Part shown: positions 11,498 through 23,338 of the stretch, piece after piece
Numbering within the stretch: position 1 is the first letter of the stretch
Layout of the letters: each line of letters opens with the position of its first letter
Assembly: GCA_030549205.1 (NCBI GenBank)
Contig: JAUKTV010000006.1
Span: forward strand, 1,878,501 to 1,942,500
DNA length: 64,000 nucleotides
Origin: Apiosordaria backusii
Lineage: Eukaryota; Ascomycota; Sordariomycetes; Sordariales; Lasiosphaeriaceae
Reading direction: 5' to 3'
Program-made: the position numbers and the translations under genes
The notes under the pieces: generated by a model
Seen by the model: only the letters and a program-made list of their open reading frames with translations
Told to the model about the DNA's origin: nothing
Databases searched by the model: none

Positions 11498-13600
11498 TCA
11501 ACCATCACCCCTCACGCCCTGCTCCTCCTTTTCCCGTGTCGACAGACTACAAGACCCCACGCATTCAGTAGGGAACGGTATCGTCATAGAATGGGTGTAG
11601 TCAGGTCCGTTGATCACAATGATCTGCTTTTCCCCCTCCTGTTCCGTCGTTGGTGAAGGAGAACTTATCTCGGGAGACGGAGAAGGTGAGGAACGAGATG
11701 CTGATGATGATGAGAAAGGGGCAATACTCGCAGGGGAACGAGGAGGGAGGGTGATGTGAATCTCCAACGGCTCGTGAGTGGTGGCGCCTGCTGGGCCTTG
11801 GTAGGGGGCGATGGAGCGGGTTGGAGCAGGCTGCACCATGGGACCGGGGCCGGTGGGGAGCCAGACGCGGCTGGGGGCAGCCCCGTGGCGTGCGATGGAG
11901 GCGGAGGAAGATGGGAAGGTAACCTCGGAGGGGATGAGGATGCCTGGGCCGTGGCCTAGGGAGTAGAATGGGGGTTCCCGAGTAGTTGATGTCTTGGTTG
12001 GGGCCGGGGTGGGGCTGGGGAGGTTGTCATTGGCAATGCTGTGTCTCGAGGTTGAACGGTGGACCATGGAGGCAGTGACGGGGTCCTCTTTATAGGTAAC
12101 ACTTGGTACTGACGTCTTTTGCTTGGAGTCAGGCCGGTCGAACTTCTTTCCGTCTGTGCTGAACAACCCCGGGCAGCGAACCTCAATGTTTCCGTTCTTG
12201 TTGATACGGAACTCGCAGTAAGTGATGTTCTCATCGTCGTCTTCGTAAATAGGGGGGACGAGAGGGATCAGCAGCTCGGGCTTCAAGGATGCGGTACTGC
12301 GGGCGGCAATCGCGGTGCGTAGGGTTGAAGGAAGAGCCTGTGGTAACCTAGTACGAGTAGCTATGGGGAAATAGGGCGTATTCATGATATGGGTGAACGG
12401 GGGAAAGTCGTCCCCTGGCAAATCACTGGCGGCCACGGCAAGGCCGACATGAGCATGCTCCCCACCATCAGCCTTGGGAACCGGGCTCGCACGCGGGACG
12501 AAGAGTGGCTTCGTGGATGCCAAGTCAGGTTGGGAATCGTGGTCGACGTTCTCGACCCCGTGGAGGGCGTCTAGCTGCTGCAAGCGGGCAATGGCGACGA
12601 TACAGGGAAATTCTTTGCTCATGTCCCAGGCCGTGTACTTTGTTTCCATGATGGGATAGCACTCCTCGGGGGTGCGGGACCTGGGGGTCCACAGCCGGTA
12701 GCGCTCAAGCAAGGCGAACATAAACTCCCCCTTGAGCAGGAAGTTGTCTTCTTCCGCTTGCGCATAAAACCATTGCTTATACTGGTTCCACACGTCGTCG
12801 CCTTGTGTGAACCAGTCGTCGTAATTGTTGTCGTGCTCCAGGCGGCCGAGCTCCAGTTGCTCCTCCTCTTGGGCCCACCGATCAAGGGCCTTTCTCCAAA
12901 GCGCCCGTTGGCGGCCTCGTGCCTCCCATTGGACCTTGGACCGCCCTCTGCCCGTCCATCTGTTCTTTTGCCATCTTGTGTTCGTAGTAGCCTCATCCAA
13001 CGTGGGAGCACTAGAAGCAGTCCCGGACGGGAAAGTGGAGACTGGACTGCTGGGCTTGACAAACGCCATGGGCAAGTTTATGATTGGCAACGCACCACCC
13101 TTCGAGTGCGATTTCTTCTTGGATAATGGCCGCCAAGGGATGGGGTATACATGTGGGCCCCAAGGAATAGGCAGGATCACAATCTTGTTCTTTTTGGGCT
13201 TCCTTGTCAAACTCACGCGCTTTCCGCTTTTGTCGTCGTAGTATTCCTCGAGCCTTCCGCTTTGCGGGTTAGGGACCCTCGGAGGATATCTTGGGTCCCC
13301 GCCGAGGGCCGCACCGCCGCCAGCATGGTCGCGTTTGGTAAGGTCAGACTGCAAGTTAACTTGGTGCACTGGCTCGGGGGTTGGTATGAGAGTCGAGGGG
13401 TCGCTTTGGCCGGCACCATCGACAGCGTAGCCGTAGCCGTAACCACGGTAGTGTGTGCCGAGTTGCCCGGTGATTCCGAAGAAACCAACCCAGGCCAAGG
13501 AGATGGCAATGAATCCTGCAGTAAACAGACAGCATAACATCCTGCAGCCTCCGCGTCTCCTCTCCTCAGGCGGGATGTATTGCGGATAATTGGCATTCAT
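11498..13600 (-). CDS. Hypothetical single-pass membrane protein, 700 residues
   Basis: One long frame. After a short basic N-terminus (ERRRGGCRMLCC) comes one membrane segment (LFTAGFIAISLAWVGFFGITG, about residues 25-45), then a disordered Pro/Ser-rich stretch, then a central block at about residues 205-350 rich in Trp and charged residues (QWEARGRQRALWRKALDRW, YDDWFTQGDDVWNQYKQWF, GEFMFALLERYRLW, MSKEFPCIVAIARLQQLDAL). The C-terminal 200 residues are low-complexity Pro/Ser/Thr. Signal-anchor topology is inferred. I do not recognise the central block as a named domain; it looks like a conserved ascomycete orphan. The last few codons could be altered by an unseen 3' intron. Confidence 0.75.
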   Translation of the reverse strand: MNANYPQYIPPEERRRGGCRMLCCLFTAGFIAISLAWVGFFGITGQLGTHYRGYGYGYAVDGAGQSDPSTLIPTPEPVHQVNLQSDLTKRDHAGGGAALGGDPRYPPRVPNPQSGRLEEYYDDKSGKRVSLTRKPKKNKIVILPIPWGPHVYPIPWRPLSKKKSHSKGGALPIINLPMAFVKPSSPVSTFPSGTASSAPTLDEATTNTRWQKNRWTGRGRSKVQWEARGRQRALWRKALDRWAQEEEQLELGRLEHDNNYDDWFTQGDDVWNQYKQWFYAQAEEDNFLLKGEFMFALLERYRLWTPRSRTPEECYPIMETKYTAWDMSKEFPCIVAIARLQQLDALHGVENVDHDSQPDLASTKPLFVPRASPVPKADGGEHAHVGLAVAASDLPGDDFPPFTHIMNTPYFPIATRTRLPQALPSTLRTAIAARSTASLKPELLIPLVPPIYEDDDENITYCEFRINKNGNIEVRCPGLFSTDGKKFDRPDSKQKTSVPSVTYKEDPVTASMVHRSTSRHSIANDNLPSPTPAPTKTSTTREPPFYSLGHGPGILIPSEVTFPSSSASIARHGAAPSRVWLPTGPGPMVQPAPTRSIAPYQGPAGATTHEPLEIHITLPPRSPASIAPFSSSSASRSSPSPSPEISSPSPTTEQEGEKQIIVINGPDYTHSMTIPFPTECVGSCSLSTREKEEQGVRGDG

Positions 13601-14441
13601 GGCGAGGCGGATTCATGAAGCCCCATCAAACAAATGAAACGGCAAATCATGGGCAAGAAGAAAAGGGATTCTCCAACGCTGGGGGACAAGATGTGCTCTT
13701 AAGTCTGCTCGCTTCCCCTCATCAGCCATCACGGAGCCACCGATATCAAGGCGTCATGAGCCTATCAACTGGCGTGGTCCCGAGGTCCAAATTGTAAACC
13801 TACCTGATCGCAAGCCATCACAATCACAAGAGCCGGTGCGGGGGTACCTAAGACAAGACGCAATAATAGAGATGGCGCTGGTACCATGTTGGAGAGCTCC
13901 GGTCGGGTGGAGGCCACTTTGGTCAACTGCCAACGATTAGCTCCCGGTATATCAGCTTGTGGCGCTAGATCGGGATTGCAGCACCGTTCAACATCCTCCA
14001 CTGGCTTCTTAGTCCTCCCAACTGTTATCAACGGACCCGGATTTCATCGCAGTGGCTGTCGTGATCTACTCGTACTACCGCCTGGCTGTGATGAGCACCA
14101 AGAGTCCACCCCGAGCGAGATAGGTACCCGACACAGATACGGGAAGCCACACCAACTGTAAATCTCTGGTATATTTTTCCACAGTATGTACAGCGAAAAG
14201 TTTCAACGCCGAACCCAACACACAAGCCCAACCAGACCGCTCCGCTGACCGACCTCGTAAAGAAGATATGTGATGGAGAAGATATCCAACATTCTCCACC
14301 CACAAAACCAAGCACATGCAACTTTGAACGGCACCACCCATTGATGCAGAATCTCCCGCTTTTCGTATTATCCAACACAGCCCATATCCACAAGAGCGTT
14401 GTCGTGACGTACGTTTATTCCTCTACTCCACTTCTACTACT
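13601..14441. other. Intergenic, no gene seen
   Basis: About 840 bases between the 5' end of the membrane-protein gene and the 3' end of ach1. No coding signature. It probably holds the promoter of the former and the 3' untranslated region of the latter. Confidence 0.45.
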
Positions 14442-16153
14442 TTACCATGGCTGAACCTTGCGCATGCTGCCCTCCTCCACCAGGGCCTTGTGCATGTCGA
14501 AGCTGTTGAACAGAAGGTGAGGCTCGTGGCCCATACCCTTGCGCAGGCACTCAAACTCAGCCTTCTCGAAGTAGGCCTTCAGGATGGGCTTATACACGTC
14601 GTGGGCGCACTTGTCAATGATGACGCGCGCTCTCTCGCGGGGAGCCAAACCGCGCACGTCGGCAAGACCAACTTCGGTCACCACGATATCCAAGTCGTGC
14701 TCGGTCTGGTCAATGTGGGTGCACATGGGAACGATGCACGAGACGCCGTGGGGTCCGTCTTGGAGGGGCGGGTCGAAGGAGTGTGCATGATGGAGTACTT
14801 GGCGTTTCTCAGGAAATCAGCCGAGCCGCCGAGACCGTTCAGCATGCGGGAGCCCATGACGCAGGTCGAATTTGCGTGTGCGTAGATGTCAACCTCGACG
14901 GGGGTGTTCATGCCGATGACACCGAGGCGACGGATGATCTCGGGCGAGTTGGACACCTGCTGGGAGCGGAGAAGGAGCTTGTCCTTGTATGACTCCCAGT
15001 TCTTGTAGAAGCGCTTAAAGCCGTCCGGGGAGAAGCGGACTGAGGTAGCCGTGGCGAAGTCGAGGCGGCCAGAGTCGAAGAGATCGAGGAAAGTATCCTG
15101 GATGACCTCGGTCCACACCTTGAGGTTATGGAAGTTGGAGTTATCCAAACCACCAATGACAGCATTGGCAATGTTGCCGATGCCGGACTGGAGAGGAAGG
15201 AGGTTCTTGGGGAGACGGCCGTGCTTGACCTCGTGCTCGAAGAACTCGATCAGATGGCTGGCAATCTGCTGAGAACCCTCATCGGCGGGGGCATTGGGGG
15301 AGGTCTGATCCTGGTAGTCGGATTCGACGATGCCAACAACCTTCTCGGGATCAATGGGGATCGAGTTGGTACCGATGCGATCCTCGACCTGGGTGATCAG
15401 GTAAGGCTTGCGACGGGGAGGAAGGTCGGTCATGGTGATGTCGTGCAGGCCATCGAAGCTCGGGAGGGAGGTGTTGACTTCAATGATGATCTACAGTACA
15501 CATTGTCAGTCTCCACGCACTCACTGTTGCCGAGTCGCAGGGATATCATGGGTAGCTTACCTTGTCAGCCATCTGGATAAGCTCGGGAGTGGCGCCAACG
15601 GAAGCACCGGGAACGATGCTGCCGTCCTCCTTGATCTCGGAGGCCTCGACAACGGCAACGTCAAGCTTGCCGCTTGGCTTGTCCTTGGTGTAGTAGCCGT
15701 ATACAAGGTCAACCGGGAACATGGACAGATGCTTGTCGAAGAAGTTGATGCGGCCCTCGTTGATACCCTTGGCAATATCCTTGCCGACCTGGTGAGGAGA
15801 CCGTCTCTCGATCATGTCGAGGGCAGCCCAGCGGTTCTCAGTCTCGGCACCGGAGGAGGCGCCGACGAAAAGGCTGTACTTGAGCTGGCCCTGGAGGTTG
15901 TTCTTCTCAACATGGTCGGCGAGGAAAACGGGAATCTTTCTGCGCGAAATTGTTAGCAGGTACACCCAGGTATCCGAGATGGGTGATGAGAAGAAACATA
16001 CTTGGGGTAACCGACACCAGTGAAGCCAGACCAACCAATGTAGGAGCCATTGGGGAAGTGGTGCAGGAGGTCTTCGGGCTGGCAAAGCTTGTTCAGCATC
16101 GACGGGCGATGGACGCGCGCTTTGAGCGCGGCCGAAGCTACTCTGGACGCCAT
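14442..16153 (-). CDS. ach1: Acetyl-CoA hydrolase / succinyl-CoA:acetate CoA-transferase, frameshifted in this sequence
   Basis: Three exons: 16002-16153, 15561-15939 and 14442-15490, with introns of 62 bp and 70 bp. The N-terminus MASRVASAALKARVHR is a mitochondrial-type presequence. The chain then matches the Ach1/ACU-8 family throughout (WSGFTGVGYPK, FLADHVEKNNLQGQ, GASVGATPEL, IIIEVNTSLPSFDG, ending FDMHKALVEEGSMRKVQPW). The family moves CoA between succinate, acetate and propionate in mitochondria and supports growth on acetate. The reading frame breaks near 14746: downstream of KTDPT the conserved sequence continues in another frame (VPMCTHIDQTEHDLDIVVTE). Exon 3 is 1049 nt; one more base would give a 526-residue protein, the usual size. 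No GT-AG intron can bridge the gap, so this is a one-base deletion or a consensus error. Family assignment is very secure. Confidence 0.95.
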
Positions 16154-19100
16154 TTTGAGCAACTGAGAGAAAAAGACTAATCAAACGCCGAAGAAAATGA
16201 GGGTGGGGCGGCTCAGAGCGACGAAGCTGTGCGCAGTGGCAGGCCGGTCAGTCCTGACGTGATGGTGATGGGCGCGATGATGGTGGTGGTAGTCGGCGAG
16301 AAAAAGACAACCGAAATAATCAGCAAGGAAACAGAAAAAACCGCAGAAAAATTACCAGAGATGTTGAGCAGAATTTCCTCGAAGCAAACTTGCGCAGGAA
16401 GAGCGGCAGTCTGCCCACTTTAATTACCTACATCACCGTTCTGTCGTCAGGTCCATCCCAGTTCAGGGTCTCAATGCTTGCTGTTTGGGCGGGCCGCCGG
16501 CGGGCGTGGAAGACTTGAAAAGGACCCCGCACCTCATCTAATCCATCCATCCCACTCATGTTGTTTGTTTCGGCGCCACCTTTCAACTGCCATTGACTCT
16601 GATTGTTGGCAACTGTGGAGCTGAGACTTTTCTCTACATCATCCTATTGTTCCTTTTACTTTCTGTTTTCTCCCATCTCTCATCTCTGTTTGCTCGAAAC
16701 TGCCGGACTGCAAACAGCTCTCTCTCGAGTTCTGTTCATCTGTGATGTCATCGGGGGAACGGAGGGGCTGGCCAATCAGGGATTGGCAAACGGGCGCGGC
16801 AGGTACTCACCTAGCGCCCAGACACAGCCCAAGGCCCGGTCTTTGCGGGCGCTTCCGTCTGTCCTTGGGATCCCAGAGCTCCGTTGAGCCGCAGCAAGGG
16901 TATTAAGCTCGGCTATGCTCCGGCTCGACTCAGCGAACAAGCAACCCCCAATGTATTATTCCAGAGAGAATATCCACGATGACATCCGAGACAACCGCCT
17001 GAATACCTTCTCCGCCTCTCTCGCCACGGCTATTTGCGTCGCCCTCAGCGGAAAGAAGGAGACCGCTCCCGGCAGTGCCTTCTGCCAAATATCAAACCAC
17101 GCCATCGTCGAGTCCAAGTTCCACAGGTGTGATGTGGCCCACGTGTGTGCGCCCGTGGATGTGCCGCCAGCGATAAGCGTTGGACATGATAAAATCTTTC
17201 AACAAAAAGGGCCACTTCCCCATGGGCAAAGAATCCGGGGCCGAAGCCCGTTGTGGACGGTACCCCGGCCGTAGTGCGCCTGACAGCCCTGACCCCCACG
17301 AGCTTTGGATGCGCTAACAATCGAATCTGCCGGAGCCGGGACACCGGGCTTCCAAGCTAATTCTCGCCACAAGGGCAGTCGCCGGTCACCGGTTCTTTTG
17401 GTCAGCTTGGCGGGTTCCGTAACACGGACACTAAGCTTGCCACCGGCTGGTCCGGAGCCCTGGAGTTGTTCCGGAATCCCGGGCAACCGGGATAGACAAA
17501 CCGGCATTGGCATGCGTTACGAGAGTGCAAAGCATAGATGTTCCACGGTTTGCAGAAACCACTGACACAGCCGTTGTGTGAAGAAGAGCTAGAATGCTAT
17601 CGCGCCGCTACTTATACGACGACTCTAGTCACCAGGTTGCGCCTACCTCACTACCATTCGTCAAGATGGCATCTCTGTGATTGTTTGTTGCAATCAGTCG
17701 AGGTCATCCATCGACCAGTCGTGGTGGTTTGGTGCGAGGCTCACCACCTACCAGAATGTGTACAACTCAAGTCCTTACGTCCGAATCAACAGAGTTATCG
17801 TCGTTTCTTCCCAAAACAGTGGCACCAACCAGAGCGTCGTAACTCCCCAGCATTCCAACCAGTCCATCGCGTATCGTCGCAGCCGTGTAACATCACATCG
17901 TACTCCGCATCAACCTGCTGGTCGGATCCATATCTTGGGCGTTTGAACGCGATGGCATTTGACGGTCACCGGATCGCTGGGACAGGATCGTCATTCGTCG
18001 TGTTCGGTGGACAGCCAGTGACAGCACGTCCGCAATACGGGTAGGAAGCGATAACGCAGAAAGTCGAGACGGCTCGTGGTGGACGGCATTTTGGGCGTGT
18101 CAGTCAAAGGAACGTTACATGACGCGTGAAACTACGCGTCTGATTTGCCAGGTTTCTCTGTTGGATATCCCCACAGCCCCCACAATTTGAACGGTTGTGC
18201 GGCGGGGAATTGGCTCCCGCAATCTTGGCTTCGAAAAAAGCGGGGAAGGTAATCTGTGCTCTCACAGCGCTTCCCCGCCACTTCTCGGCTCCTTCCTAAA
18301 CAGAACGTCCAGCCATCAATCAATTGTCCAATTATTCAACGGCTTTTCTTCAGGGCACTCATCCATGGATGCTTTGCCATGTCCATTCGGTCCGGCTTTA
18401 GTGCCGGAGGAGCACACGACCATCATTATCATCTGCCACCATGCTTGGAGTCCCAATTGCAGCTGGGGTGAGATAGGATACCTGGGGAAGGCCTGAGGGT
18501 TGAAATGTACTTCGTATGCATGGGCGGTCTTTTACGTAGCTAGGAAAGTGGGCAATCATGACATCCTGGCAGGACCTTGACGCCGCGGTCTGCTCATGCT
18601 ACACATCACAGAGCTCGCAGCTCAAGCTGGCACACGGTTCAGTCACACGTAGCAAGGCTGGGTGGGAACTCAGCTGTTCAGCTGCGCCATCTGAAAGACA
18701 CCTCAGCGTCTAAGCATTGATCTACCAGTCTGGTGCATCCTTCTGCAACCACACCGCAAACCAAACCGCAAACCAGAAGCTACTCCTTGACAACCTGGAA
18801 CATGAACAACAAGCGCTCCTGTAGCGTCGCATCCGCTCCTTACCAACGAAAATTCCAAGTACCCAGGACTTTTTGGTCCCAATTTTCGTCTGCCTATCAT
18901 GGGCCTTTCCTACGGGCGTACTCGATGACTACTTTAATTCCCTGTATCCTCCCGTCCCCGCGCCGTCCTGGATAATCTTTTGCCGTGTACCACCCTACCT
19001 ACCTACGAACCTGCCGTTTCTCTTCCTCCCTTGGATCAACAGTTGTTGACGATCTCCCCAACTTTTCGTTCGCAGCCCCCTCTTCCTGATGATCCACCTT

Positions 19101-19220
19101 CACATGCCGCCTCTGTACACCTAGGACCACCGATCCGAACCCATTTATATGTTTTGGCAATATCTCAAAACAGCTTTCTGATCTGGAGGAATTTCTGTTT
19201 TCCTTGTAGTACTGAAGAAA
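16154..19220. other. 3 kb intergenic region, no gene seen
   Basis: Divergent promoter region between ach1 (minus) and the UNC-93-like transporter (plus). Open frames of up to 168 codons (for example 17538-18044) have no domain and no secretory or membrane pattern. The 16.3 kb part is probably the ach1 5' leader. Confidence 0.45.
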
Positions 19221-20846
19221 ATGGCGGAGGAAAAGCAAGAAGTCAGGCAGACCACCGAGGTGCCTGCCATCAGGCCCAGCACGCCCACCGGGGCCATCGA
19301 CCGACCCTCGGGATGGATGTACAAGGGCTTTCGTGTGGGAAAGTCGGAAATATGGTACGCGTCGCCTATCGTCCAGCTTCTGATGGTGGCCATGGTTTGT
19401 TTCCTGTGCCCGGGCATGTTCAACGCTCTCACCGGCCTCGGTGCTGGCGGACAGGTCGATCCCGGAGCGCAAAACGACGCCAACACGGCCCTGTACTCGA
19501 CATTTGCGGTTGTCGCCTTCTTCTCGGGCACCATTACCAACATTTTCGGAGTCAAGCCAACATTAGCCTTCGGCGCGCTGGGATATTGCATCTACTCTGC
19601 GAGCTTTCTGAGCTATAACCACAATGAGAACCGTGGCTTTGTCGTGTTTGCCGGTGCATTCCTCGGCATCTGCGCCGGCTTGTTGTGGACCGCACAGGGC
19701 ACCATTATGATGAGTTACCCACCCGAAGACAAAAAAGGGCGGTACATTTCTTGGTTCTGGATCATCTTCAACCTCGGCGCCGTCATCGGCTCGCTGGTCC
19801 CTCTCGGACAAAACATTAATGCGACAGGTAGCAGCGCCGTCAACGACGGGACCTACATCGGCTTCATTGTGCTCATGCTCGTCGGCGCGGCTCTCGCGCT
19901 CTTGCTCTGCAATGCCAGCAACGTCATCCGTCACGACGGCAGCAAGGTCATCTTGATGAAGAACCCCAGTTGGAAGACTGAGATCAAAGGGCTGGCCGAG
20001 ACTATTACCCTGGCACCCTGGGTCATTTTGTTGTTCCCCATGTTTTTCGCATCGAATATCTTTTACACCTATCAGCTCAACGACATGAACCTCCAGTTTA
20101 ATACCCGGACCCGGACGCTCAACAGCTTGCTGTACTGGACGAGTCAGATTTTGGGAGCCTCTGTGTTTGGTTACGCTCTTGATATCACCAAGTTTCGTCG
20201 GTCGGTACGCGCCAAGGCGAGTCTGGTCGGACTGTTCAGCTTGACCTTTGTCATTTGGGGCGGCGGTTGGGCCTGGCAGAGGCTGCAAGTCCCACGAGAA
20301 GTTCTGGAGGCTCCCGACTCGACGCATCGCAGGATTGACTGGACGGATGGTGGGGAGAAGTACATTGGGCCCATGTTTTTGTTTATGTTTTATGGGTTTT
20401 ATGATGCTGCGTGGCAGACTTGCATTTACTGGTATGTTGATAAAGTCGAGAGACGTTGTGATACGGCGGGCTGACAGAAGCAACAACAGGTATATGGGTG
20501 CTCTCAGCAACTCGGGGCGCAAAGCTGCCAATCTTGCTGGATTCTACAAGGGCATTCAGTCTGCCGGTGCGGCCATCTTCTGGCGGTTGGATGGGTTGAA
20601 GACGCCGTTCAATACCATTTTTGGAGTCACCGTGAGTTGCCGCCTCGTTCATCCTCGTTATCTAGTCGTAACATGCTGACAAGTCGTCTTCAGTGGGGCC
20701 TGCTCGCTGCTGCGCTGCTTTTTGCCGCGCCCGTCATCTGGCTCAAGGTGAAAGATACCGTTACTGCCGAGGAAGATTTGAAGTTTAGCGACGAGACTAT
20801 TGCGGACGTGGTGGTTACGAAAGGGGCCACAAAGGAGGCCGCATGA
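19221..20846 (+). CDS. UNC-93-like (DUF895) major facilitator membrane protein
   Basis: Three exons: 19221-20431, 20490-20631 and 20694-20846, with introns of 58 and 62 bp, giving 501 residues. A polar N-terminus of about 45 residues is followed by around eleven or twelve membrane segments. The fungal UNC-93/DUF895 signature is clear: WTAQGTIMMSYPPEDKKGRY in the loop after the fourth or fifth segment, with FNALTGLGAGG early and DAAWQTCIYW late. The first intron splits a Trp codon in the W-YMGALSN junction. Related fungal proteins sit in the plasma or vacuolar membrane; their substrates are mostly unknown, so transport function is inferred from the fold. Confidence 0.92.
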
Positions 20847-21736
20847 GATGATGCCTCGGTGACATGAACTTTGGTTCGATGGAGTTGGTGTTGTGTTTGG
20901 GTACCTTCAGTGAAACCTCTACGTATGGGAAGGCGCTTGTTGTTCAACTGAGCTTTCGAATTGTTCAAGCCACCGGTACCCTGTCTCTGGCTTTGTTGGG
21001 ATATTTTACTGCTGGGTGGGACGATGATACCAATGCATTTTTGTTGTTTTCTACAACTATACAAGGTACTTAATCATGAAGCTTACACTGTCCTTCCCAG
21101 GAGTTTTCTAAACTCGCTGAGATGATGATCCGCACTTATAGCTATCCTGAATTCATCGTGCTGTCATGTCAGGGGTAACAGCAAAAGTTTATGGCAGTGG
21201 AGCAACAAACAAGTATCAACTCACTTGCGATCATAAACGATGCACATTCTTTTTGCCGCTGCCACGTACCTTCCTCTTCACAATTACTCCAGCGTTTGAC
21301 AATCTCAGCACGGAAGTCGACTGATAGGCTCTACCGCACCTGCGCTTACCAGCATAAGCAGTCATGGAAGGGCTGTCCTGAGATCCGCTTGACTGCTTGT
21401 ATTGTGCGCAAGTGCGGATCGAGCTCGAGGCCGATGTTGACTTTCCGTGGTTTGCAGCACACTCGTTCCAGTTCCTCCGGTCAGGACCTCAACTATGGAA
21501 GGGGTTGCCGGCCCTTGCAGACGATAAAACCCAGTTCAGTTTCTGCTGCCAGCTCTTCTCTCTCTTCTCTTCATCACCCGCACACCAAAACATCAGTCAA
21601 GCCGCTCAGCTCAGCAGCAAATTCCACGCAAGCATCATTTCGACGTCTTCTTTTTTGGTCTTTGGCATTCATTTCCACACCCAAACTTCGGCCGCACCAT
21701 CACCGAGCACGCATCACCAGTCAACTTTCTGCAAAA
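20847..21736. other. Intergenic, no gene seen
   Basis: 890 bases between two plus-strand genes. From about 21530 the plus strand is C/T-rich with many CACC and TTCTCTC runs, typical of a fungal 5' leader for the next gene. Confidence 0.45.
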
Positions 21737-22264
21737 ATGCACACCAGAACCACAGTCCTCCTTTCCGTCTTTGCCCCCCTCTGCCTCTCCGCCCCCGTGG
21801 ACCTCCCAGTAGTGCCCCTCCCAGCCAACACCACCACACAGCCCCAAACACCCACCGTATCCGACGCCGCTGTCGGTGTCGGTGCCTCAAACGCCCTTGC
21901 AGAACTGTGGACAATCCAAGGCGCCCGCCGCGTCTGCAACGCCGACAACACAGAATGCACCTGGGCGTTCACCATCAGCACCAATTCCGTCTATGCTCCT
22001 GTCCCTTGCACGATCACGATCCTCTCTGATCCCGAGCGCAAGGTTCCCGCGAGCCAGAACAATGTCGAGGGGGTGACGTGCGGGCCGTATCGGGTTTCTG
22101 CCGGGTGGAGCGCGGTGTTCGGGGTGGAGAATGGGTTTACGGTGCTGCCGGTGGTGGATATGGAGAGGAAGATGGTGGTGTATCCTGCGTATGAGGATAA
22201 GAGGGTGGAGAAGGGTGAGGTTGTGGTGCCTGATTTGAGGTTGCCGGTCAAGACTTGGGAATGA
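21737..22264 (+). CDS. Small secreted cysteine-containing protein
   Basis: One exon of 175 codons starting at MHTRTTVLLSVFAPLCLSAP, a good signal peptide cut near SAP. The frame is open far upstream (to 21191), but that extension is not secretory and is pyrimidine-rich leader. The mature part has four cysteines (VCNADNTEC, VPC, GVTC), enough for two disulfides, and a compact beta-rich pattern (CTWAFTIST, VPCTITILSD, TCGPYRVSAGWSAVFG, FTVLPVVDME). No named domain recognised. It belongs to the broad class of fungal small secreted proteins, which includes effectors and surface proteins; the role is unknown. Confidence 0.82.
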   Translation: MHTRTTVLLSVFAPLCLSAPVDLPVVPLPANTTTQPQTPTVSDAAVGVGASNALAELWTIQGARRVCNADNTECTWAFTISTNSVYAPVPCTITILSDPERKVPASQNNVEGVTCGPYRVSAGWSAVFGVENGFTVLPVVDMERKMVVYPAYEDKRVEKGEVVVPDLRLPVKTWE

Positions 22265-23338
22265 GGGCTGGCCGGTGGACCTTGAGGCTGGGGGGTTTTG
22301 TGGTGGATAGTTGTAATGATGGGATAATCTGGTTATGGTGTTGCTGTCTGCGGTTTGGCATGGTATGGCGTGCGTATAGAGACTAGAGATGGGTAGAGTC
22401 TAGTGAGAATTGAGACCAGTGTGGTCCATATTGTGGTATCATCTATGATGTCTTTGTCTCAATGTTGATGAGGACGATGTGTGTTTCATTGTGACACCGG
22501 ATGCTTGAAACACCAAGGTACCTAGTATGCATGATTGATTTTTGTGTGAAGATTGACCGCCAGTTCAACGTAGCATTGTGGATTGTGACACGCAAGAGCG
22601 CGGGTGAAGACCGTCCCAAGAGACACACACGTGTTGGAATCGTTGAACTGATTAGTGGAAGGTGAAGTTATACAGACTGAAGAACCACGTGCTTCCAGGT
22701 GAGACAAACAACCAGCCAAGATACTTTCCTATCCTGTCCGTTGAGGAACCGGCTTAAGAGTAAAGAGTATACATAGCTTCTCGATGTTAGGCTACCTACC
22801 TACCTTACGTAGCCAAATATAAGTAATAGTCTTCATTGTAGAGAGACAGAAGAGGAGAACAATGCGGTGTTGTGTGCTGATTCTTTGTTGCAACTCTTCC
22901 AAATATTCCCACAGCAGTGGTTGCACTTTCTCCCTCAGGAATTGGGGCCCACGACAGGGCACCCGTCAATGCTTGACTGTGTGATGGAATCCAGAGCTGC
23001 GGTTCCAATGCTACACATCCATCTCTTCCTTTTGGGTCGAGATTTGTTGATCGTCGGCACCGTAGCATCTTACACTTATCTGACTCTGCCTGAAGCCCCT
23101 ATGATACTCCTACAATCCACACGGCCAACCTACCTATACCTCCTTTCCACGTTTCTCTTTCCTCCATTTCGATGATCGGCTATTGGGCTGCTGCGGTCAT
23201 ATCAATCTCTTCCCCTCAAAGCGCCGCGACTGTCAATATCGAATAATAGACGATAGCACAATAGATGACAGCACGACAGACGACAGCAGTCCTCAAGTTT
23301 ATCAACATCTGTTTTCTGCACCCCCGACCTACGCAAGG
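22265..23338. other. Intergenic, no gene seen
   Basis: About 1.07 kb between two plus-strand genes. It contains one block of the dispersed CTACCTACCTACC-type motif around 22790-22812, overlapping a small palindrome. Otherwise nothing recognised. Confidence 0.45.

Noticed and set aside
15128..15580. Plus-strand open frame of 150 codons opposite ach1
   Set aside because: Antisense shadow of a highly conserved gene with strong codon bias; no domain.
17538..18044. 168-codon plus-strand frame upstream of the UNC-93-like gene
   Set aside because: No motif, and no splice sites link it to a longer product.
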